A stretch of 43,723 nucleotides of DNA, taken from positions 1 through 43,723 of the forward strand of contig JAUVZV010000003.1 of assembly GCA_030602375.1 (NCBI GenBank), given 5' to 3'. Source of the stretch: Chloroflexota bacterium. Its GTDB lineage: Bacteria; Chloroflexota; Dehalococcoidia; Dehalococcoidales; JAUVZV01. A program made the position numbers and the translations under genes. The stretch's first letter is position 1. Each line of letters starts with the position of its first letter. Below, in pieces: positions 38,154-43,723 of the stretch. The notes under the pieces are model-generated. The model searched no databases, had not been told where the DNA came from, and saw nothing but the letters and a program-made list of their open reading frames with translations.

Positions 38154-39386
38154 TTACTCCCTAATCAGCAGCATCATGCCCAGCATTGCCAGAAAGGCAA
38201 GCCCGGCGCCAAGGAAAAATGGGGCGGCTGGGTTTATAACCTGCCACAACCAGCCGGCAATTAGGCTAGCTGGGAGAAGAGTCAGACCAACTACACCATG
38301 ATAAAGCCCGTAGGCCGTCCCCCTTTTCTCTGCAGGTACCAAATCAGCCACAAAGGCTCGGGCTACCCCTTCCACTATCCCGTAATAAATTCCATAACCG
38401 GCAAAAAGAAGCCATACCTGCCACTTACTTGAAGCCAAGGCAAACCCAAGGTAAACCAGGGCGTAAATAAACCAGCCCAGGGTAATGACCCGTCTCCTAC
38501 CCATCCTATCTGACAGCATACCTGCGGGTAGAGAAATAGCTGCATAGGTAATATTAAAAAGTACCAGCATCAAGACGACGTGAATAACCGGAGAACCCAG
38601 ATTCTGTGCCCGGAGTATAACAAAGAAATCGCTGGAATTACCCAGCGTGAATACTGCCATAACTAGAAGAAATAGCTTGAAACGACGGTCAAACCCCCCG
38701 CTAAATCTGCCCCCAGTTAAATCGATGGAATGGCTGTAGCCTGAGACCCGCTTTCTCTCGCCTTCCCTCACCCATATGATTAGCACCAGTAATGCCAGCA
38801 CTGCAGGAATGACCCCGAGTAGGACCAGCCACTTATAGGTCTTAAGATCAAGCTCAAGCCCTCCACCTTGAACCAGATAGACAATGATTGCCGCAAGAGC
38901 CAGTCCCAATACAGCACCTGAGGTATCCATAGCCCGGTGGAGTCCGAAACCTTTACCCCGCTCCTTGGCAGAAACAGAATCGGCAAGTAGCGCATCTCGC
39001 GGCGAAGTGCGAATACCCTTGCCAAGTCGGTCAGTAAATCTAATCGCCAGTACTCCACTCCAGCTAGTAACCAGATACATAAATGGTTTAGCCAGCGTGG
39101 AAATACCGTAACCCAGAACCGCCAGTGGTTTTCGCTTACCTATCTTGTCACTGAGCCAGCCACTAAATATCCTGAAGATAGCATCGGTGCTTTCTGATAA
39201 CCCGCCGATAAGACCAATAATAGTAGTAGCCGTTCCCAGCACATTAGATAAAAAGAGGGGAAGAAGGGTGAAAATCATCTCACTACTAATGTCGGTCAGA
39301 AAGCTGGTTATACCCAAGAAGAATACATTGGGGTTAAGTCCCCAAACTCTCCTTTGACTTGCCTCAGCACCTAATGGTTCCGCCAA
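38154..39386 (-). CDS. MFS transporter
   Basis: GWLSDKIGKRKPLAVLGYG, DRLGKGIRTSPRDALLAD, 12-TM-like pattern. Confidence 0.9.
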   Translation of the reverse strand: MAEPLGAEASQRRVWGLNPNVFFLGITSFLTDISSEMIFTLLPLFLSNVLGTATTIIGLIGGLSESTDAIFRIFSGWLSDKIGKRKPLAVLGYGISTLAKPFMYLVTSWSGVLAIRFTDRLGKGIRTSPRDALLADSVSAKERGKGFGLHRAMDTSGAVLGLALAAIIVYLVQGGGLELDLKTYKWLVLLGVIPAVLALLVLIIWVREGERKRVSGYSHSIDLTGGRFSGGFDRRFKLFLLVMAVFTLGNSSDFFVILRAQNLGSPVIHVVLMLVLFNITYAAISLPAGMLSDRMGRRRVITLGWFIYALVYLGFALASSKWQVWLLFAGYGIYYGIVEGVARAFVADLVPAEKRGTAYGLYHGVVGLTLLPASLIAGWLWQVINPAAPFFLGAGLAFLAMLGMMLLIRE

Positions 39387-39472
39387 CTACTTCTTCTCCC
39401 CTATTACCTCAGTAACCAGCTCCCTGACTTTATCCTACATCAAACATCATCTATTTGTCTGGGCAGGATGCC

Positions 39473-39501
39473 TTGACACCTCCCCTGGCAAAAGCTACAA
39501 T
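39473..39501 (+). promoter_or_regulatory. Promoter of tRNA cluster
   Basis: TTGACA-N17-TACAAT directly upstream of tRNA-Phe. Confidence 0.8.
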
Positions 39502-39510
39502 GTTCTACGT

Positions 39511-39586
<76 letters not shown>

Positions 39587-39594
39587 AGCTAAAA

Positions 39595-39669
39595 GCGGAA
39601 GTAGTTCAGCGGTAGAACGCCTCCTTGCCAAGGAGGAAGTCGTGAGTTCGAATCTCATCTTCCGCTCCA
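39595..39669 (+). tRNA. tRNA-Gly (GCC), CCA encoded
   Basis: GCGGAAG...CCTCCTTGCCAAGGAGG...GTTCGAATC...CTTCCGCTCCA. Confidence 0.95.
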
Positions 39670-39682
39670 GCTAAGAAAATAG

Positions 39683-39768
39683 GCCGAAGTGGCGGAATAG
39701 GCAGACGCGACAGTCTCAAAAACTGTTGGGGGGCAACCTCCGTGTCGGTTCGAGCCCGACCTTCGGCA
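39683..39768 (+). tRNA. tRNA-Leu (CAA), CCA not encoded
   Basis: Long variable arm; GCCGAAG...ACAGTCTCAAAAACTGT...GGTTCGAGCCC...CTTCGGCA followed by TTA. Confidence 0.93.
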
Positions 39769-39773
39769 TTAGT

Positions 39774-39847
39774 TGCCGAGTTGTGTAGTGGTAGCACGGG
39801 GGACTTTGAATCCCTTAGCCCTGGTTCGAATCCAGGCTCGGCAGCCA
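39774..39847 (+). tRNA. tRNA-Gln (TTG), CCA encoded
   Basis: TGCCGAG...GGGGACTTTGAATCCCT...GGTTCGAATCC...CTCGGCAGCCA. Confidence 0.93.
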
Positions 39848-39852
39848 AAGCT

Positions 39853-39927
39853 TCCCCGGTAGCTCAACGGTAGAGCGGGCGGCTGTTAACCGCTAGGTTG
39901 TAGGTTCGAATCCTACCCGGGGAGCCA
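39853..39927 (+). tRNA. tRNA-Asn (GTT), CCA encoded
   Basis: TCCCCGG...GGCGGCTGTTAACCGCT...GGTTCGAATCC...CCGGGGAGCCA. Confidence 0.95.
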
Positions 39928-39951
39928 GTTTTATTAAGAGCAGAACTTTTA

Positions 39952-40587
39952 TTATCGAAGCAGGCGGACTTGGTGCAGTACCTGGTGGAAATCAGAAAAA
40001 ACACTGTAGGGAATTGATTCGCTCTTGAGAAGTCTGGCTAGATGACCGGTGGCAAATACATGGTCAGCACTACGTGCTACCTCCAAATCCGAGAGCCCGT
40101 CCCCGATGTAAATAACACTTCCACCCCGTTTTTTAAGCCAGGTGAAATATCTCCACTTGAACCCTTCATTAATAAGGCTACCCCCAGGATCTTGGTAAGA
40201 GACGATGATGCCATCTTTACCGAAGAACGTTTTTCCGCAGTACAATTCTAAGTTTGACATATCAACCTGGATTAACACAGTTTCAATATAAAAATCCAGG
40301 CCACTGCTGACGATAATAATTGGAATACCAGCATCTTGACAGTAGCTAGCAAATTCGAGGAACCCATCCCTTACCTCAATGTGTTGACAGACAAATTCTT
40401 GGAGCCTCTCTTTAGGCTCTTTGATGAGGGCATACTGTAGTTTATTGCTCTGTTCAACAGTTAAATAGCCGGAAAGGTAGTCATTTTCAATCTTACGCCA
40501 GTTGTCATGGGCAAAGTGTTCTCTGAGTAAAAGACTAAGGTTATTTCTGATTATGGTGCCGTCAAAGTCACATTGAATAATCATCAC
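39952..40587 (-). CDS. HAD-IB / MtnX-like phosphatase
   Basis: IQCDFDGTI (DxDxT), IIIVSSGLDFYIE, VIYIGDGLSDLEVA. Confidence 0.85.
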   Translation of the reverse strand: MMIIQCDFDGTIIRNNLSLLLREHFAHDNWRKIENDYLSGYLTVEQSNKLQYALIKEPKERLQEFVCQHIEVRDGFLEFASYCQDAGIPIIIVSSGLDFYIETVLIQVDMSNLELYCGKTFFGKDGIIVSYQDPGGSLINEGFKWRYFTWLKKRGGSVIYIGDGLSDLEVARSADHVFATGHLARLLKSESIPYSVFSDFHQVLHQVRLLR

Positions 40588-40640
40588 TCACAGCCATTTA
40601 ATAGTGAAATTTCAAACAGTCTTTGCCGAGCTTCACCACC

Positions 40641-41273
40641 TTAAGAGGCAGATTCAGACTGGCTACTTCCCGCCACAAGGTATCTGTGGAGATAAATGAG
40701 CCTGTATAAAACAACCAAGTTGGTCAAAGCAGCGATGAGAATGAGACAGAAGTAGGCTTGACCGGTGACAGCACCGAGCATTATTAAGAAAAGCCTTATA
40801 TCCCGCGAGGCAAGGGATTTAAGTCCTTTATCAAAGAGATGGCGATAGCGAGAATCAATACGAGCCCTAGTATAGCTAATACAAATGGTACCAGCGATAG
40901 CCAGAAAGCCGACCAGCCAGATTCCGGGATAAGTCTCATTAAAGTAAGACCAAAAGGTAAGTCCTAGCACTATCAGGATATCGGCATACCGGTCAAGTAT
41001 GGAATCAAGGAAGCCACCAAAGGTCGAGGCAATACCTTTCATTCGGGCAAGGCTGCCATCTATACCATCAACAATAGATGATAATTGGACCAAAAGACCC
41101 GCGATTATATTCTGACCAAAAATGAAGCTTATAAAAGACAAAAGCGCAATGCCGAATGCTACCCAAGTGATTTGATTGGGCGTTATTTTTGTCTTGGAAA
41201 GTAGCCGTGCTACTGGCTCCGATACCTTTCTATTTACATATTTAGAAATGTAGCCATCGTAGACAGCTTCCAC
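40641..41273 (-). CDS. CDP-alcohol phosphatidyltransferase family protein
   Basis: DGSLARMKGIASTFGGFLDSILDRYAD matches the DGx2ARx8Gx3Dx3D signature; multiple TM segments. Confidence 0.9.
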   Translation of the reverse strand: MEAVYDGYISKYVNRKVSEPVARLLSKTKITPNQITWVAFGIALLSFISFIFGQNIIAGLLVQLSSIVDGIDGSLARMKGIASTFGGFLDSILDRYADILIVLGLTFWSYFNETYPGIWLVGFLAIAGTICISYTRARIDSRYRHLFDKGLKSLASRDIRLFLIMLGAVTGQAYFCLILIAALTNLVVLYRLIYLHRYLVAGSSQSESAS

Positions 41274-41282
41274 CTTTGTCTT

Positions 41283-42005
41283 CTACATCCTCGCCATGTT
41301 TAGGTTTTCCTCAGTATCCACATCCATCCAGAAGCAGCCACTGGCATCGCAGGTATCGAAACGGTACCCTCGGTTGATGAAGAGGCGAATAACACTGCTG
41401 ATTTCAGCTTCACTACCAAGCCGGGGCACAAGCTCATCTAAAGCCCGGAAGAAATTCTGTGTAAGAAGAAAGACCCCGGTATCAAGAGCATCCCAGTAAA
41501 CAAGATCCTTACCAATGTCTTTAATACAACCCTCTCTATTGACACTAACCTTGGTCGCCTCGGCTAGTTGATGGTACTCTGATGGCGAATAATCAATACA
41601 AAGCGTTTCACGGGAGGTCTGCCTATCCAGAAGACGCTCAACCAGCTTACCCTCAATTAAGTGGTCTCCCATGCAGAGAACAATTGGCTCTCCTTGCACC
41701 CATTCCCCAGCCCTGTAGAGTGAAATGGCATTGCCACCGCGATAATCGCAGTTGTAAACATACTGCAGCCTAGCACCAAAGCTGCTGCCATTGCCGAGCT
41801 CCTCCATCACCTTGTCTCCCAGGTAACCGACCACAATCACTATATCACTGATTCCGGCTGCTACCAATGCATCAATGGGATACCTTATTAATGGTACGCC
41901 ATTCACCGGCAGCACGACTTTGGGACACATAAGCGTTAGGGGGCCTAGCCGATCACCATCGCCAGCAGCCAGGATGACTCCCTTATCAACCTTTCGCTTG
42001 AACAC
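41283..42005 (-). CDS. Sugar/inositol-phosphate nucleotidyltransferase (IPCT-like)
   Basis: GVILAAGDGDRLGPLTLMCPKVVLPVNGVPLIRYPIDAL nucleotidyltransferase signature; adjacent CDP-alcohol transferase. Confidence 0.8.
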   Translation of the reverse strand: MFKRKVDKGVILAAGDGDRLGPLTLMCPKVVLPVNGVPLIRYPIDALVAAGISDIVIVVGYLGDKVMEELGNGSSFGARLQYVYNCDYRGGNAISLYRAGEWVQGEPIVLCMGDHLIEGKLVERLLDRQTSRETLCIDYSPSEYHQLAEATKVSVNREGCIKDIGKDLVYWDALDTGVFLLTQNFFRALDELVPRLGSEAEISSVIRLFINRGYRFDTCDASGCFWMDVDTEENLNMARM

Positions 42006-42186
42006 CCTGAGACCTCAACTCTTTTTGATTGAATATTAGAAAGTAATTGCTCTGTGGCTCGAAAAGCTTCCAGCCAATCAGATTTTAGCATACTTTGTCA
42101 AGCTCAAGTGATAAATATAATACATGAGATATAGCTAGTTTGTCAACAACTGCGCAGGAATGTCGTTGAATGATTGCAATCGCATT

Positions 42187-43293
42187 TTAAGACAGGGAAA
42201 TAGGGTAGCCGCCATAGTTTAGTGTCGTCTCACGCATGGCATTATAGTTCACCAAAGGGATATACTCAGGTACTGAGTTTGAAGCCCCTACAATATAGCC
42301 TCCGCCAGGTGCTATCTCCCGCAGGTTTCTTCTTACCAGCGCCTCAACCTCCTCCGGGGTACCTCGCGTCATCAAATCAACATCAATACCACCCAAAAGG
42401 CAGAGTTTATCCCCCACCTTTTTCTTAAGATAGCCAATATCCATGGCACTTGGCTCAATAGGGTGAAGGCCATTGACCCCAGCATCAATAATGTCATCCA
42501 GAACTTCATAGACGTTGCCATCGGTGTGCAAGATAAAGGGCAGGTCCTTCCTCTCACATAGCTTACCTACCTCCTTGAGCCAGGGGAAAAAGTATTCCCG
42601 CAAATGCCTGGGTGAAATCAGTAGGCCATTTTTATAGGCAATATCGTCGTTTACCCGTAAAGCACCCAGACAGTCAAAACTAACTATCCTCTGGATGCAT
42701 TCATATTGCAAGGTTGTAATCTTGTCGAACATCTTAGCTACAAGCCCGGGGTTATCCATCAAGGATAGATAGAAGGTCTCTCCTCCCATCAATAACCATA
42801 CCGGGGTGAAAACACCTTGCACGGTGTTAATAACCTTCATTCCTGGAGGAAGGTGCTCACCTACGGTCTTCAAGAGAGAAAAATCAAAATCTTTAATAGT
42901 CGGCCAGGGAAAGTTTTCAAACTCCTCCATTGTGGTGATGTTTCCTTTGCCTTCCTCCGCCCAAGCTCTCTCTCCTTCAGCATCGGTAAAAACGCTATAT
43001 TTAGCCGTTTTTGCTTGGAGTATCGGCTTTTTGGTAGCAAAGCTAGCCTCTTGTCCATAGTATGAATGTTTCCCCAACCCGAAAAAGCGTTGTAAGCCTA
43101 CCGCCGCCATGACAAAATCATAGCCAGCAGCGATGGCAAACTCCACCTCCCCCTTGAGGTCGGTCAAAGGTTTACCTAAAAAGGCACTCTTTACATCCCG
43201 GTGGACGCTATCAAAAAGAGGAACAAAGTCCGGTTCACCCTCTAAAAGAAGGGTTCGTCGGAATCTGGAGAAATCAGGCTCTCTCAACTCCAA
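42187..43293 (-). CDS. Uroporphyrinogen decarboxylase (URO-D) family protein, possibly a corrinoid methyltransferase
   Basis: PFILHTDGNVYEVLDDIIDAGVNGLHPIEPSAMDIGYLKKKVGDKLCLLGGIDVDLMTRGTPEEV. Confidence 0.85.
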   Translation of the reverse strand: MELREPDFSRFRRTLLLEGEPDFVPLFDSVHRDVKSAFLGKPLTDLKGEVEFAIAAGYDFVMAAVGLQRFFGLGKHSYYGQEASFATKKPILQAKTAKYSVFTDAEGERAWAEEGKGNITTMEEFENFPWPTIKDFDFSLLKTVGEHLPPGMKVINTVQGVFTPVWLLMGGETFYLSLMDNPGLVAKMFDKITTLQYECIQRIVSFDCLGALRVNDDIAYKNGLLISPRHLREYFFPWLKEVGKLCERKDLPFILHTDGNVYEVLDDIIDAGVNGLHPIEPSAMDIGYLKKKVGDKLCLLGGIDVDLMTRGTPEEVEALVRRNLREIAPGGGYIVGASNSVPEYIPLVNYNAMRETTLNYGGYPISLS

Positions 43294-43467
43294 TCACCCC
43301 TACTACCAGCCGAAAATACCCCAAGCTTTTCTAGAACATCTTGACCAAAAAGATAATACGCCGTATCGACAAGGAACCGGTGCTTTACAAAGAAACTGTG
43401 ACTTGATACTGGCAAGAACGTATAGGAGTCGAACCCGCCTAAGATATTCTTAACACCCGCTAACAGA

Positions 43468-43722
43468 TTATGAATGGTGGCCATCATGATATAGTAGCGA
43501 TGGCACGTCTCCGGAAAACTCTTCCAGTTCCTTGAGTTTGTTCTCGACCTCGGCCTGCCGCTTCTTGGTATCCCGCTTAAACTCAATTGAGTGACTGTAG
43601 TATCGCTTGACCTTTTCCACCTCACTTAGTTCGGACAGAACCAAGGTGATATCCAGCGATCTTTTCTCCCTGGGGTAATCACCATTTCTGATGATAGCCT
43701 CAGGGGCTATATCCTTGAGGTA
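43468..43722 (-). CDS. C-terminal part of a CDS entering from the right edge
   Basis: Frame YLKDIAPEAIIRNGDYPREKRSLDITLVLSELSEVEKVKRYYSHSIEFKRDTKKRQAEVENKLKELEEFSGDVPSLLYHDGHHS* is far more protein-like than the called 43284..43625 frame over the same bases. Confidence 0.65.
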   Translation of the reverse strand, partial: YLKDIAPEAIIRNGDYPREKRSLDITLVLSELSEVEKVKRYYSHSIEFKRDTKKRQAEVENKLKELEEFSGDVPSLLYHDGHHS

Positions 43723-43723
43723 G

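Noticed and set aside
33554-38250. Integrative element bounded by the duplicated MFS 3' ends acting as att sites
   Set aside because: No integrase or recombinase in the interval, and the left copy originally extended further into the gene before an internal deletion, which fits gene duplication and decay better than an att repeat.

Overview
The window looks like a chromosomal segment of a Dehalococcoidia-like Chloroflexota bacterium; the taxonomy is inferred from gene order and protein style only. Most of it is core genome. (i) A long + strand translation/isoprenoid/lipid operon: rpsB-tsf-pyrH-frr-cdsA-[inserted methyltransferase]-dxr-rseP-ispG-proS. (ii) A - strand thrS-infC-rpmI-rplT-pheS-pheT block in E. 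coli-like order. (iii) degV, NrpR-like regulator-hisF-gdhA. (iv) queA. (v) A four-gene flxDCBA-like electron-transfer module without hdrABC. (vi) surE, an SDR, and a DUF2520-panD-panB-panC pantothenate operon whose leader carries a pan-motif-like hairpin and a terminator. (vii) An accessory stretch (~33.5-38.2 kb) with two zinc-ribbon proteins (one fused to a response regulator), a DivIVA-like coiled-coil protein and two probable gene remnants. (viii) A five-tRNA cluster. (ix) A HAD / CDP-alcohol phosphatidyltransferase / nucleotidyltransferase operon resembling di-inositol-phosphate synthesis. (x) A URO-D family protein. No CRISPR array, intact transposase, integrase or prophage was seen. The most interesting items are the pan-operon leader RNA with DUF2520 as candidate ketopantoate reductase, a 1:2/2:3 attenuator-like leader upstream of thrS, a probable AUA start for infC, the zinc-ribbon module shared by neighbouring proteins, the duplicated and decayed MFS 3' end, and a frameshifted transthyretin-like domain remnant.
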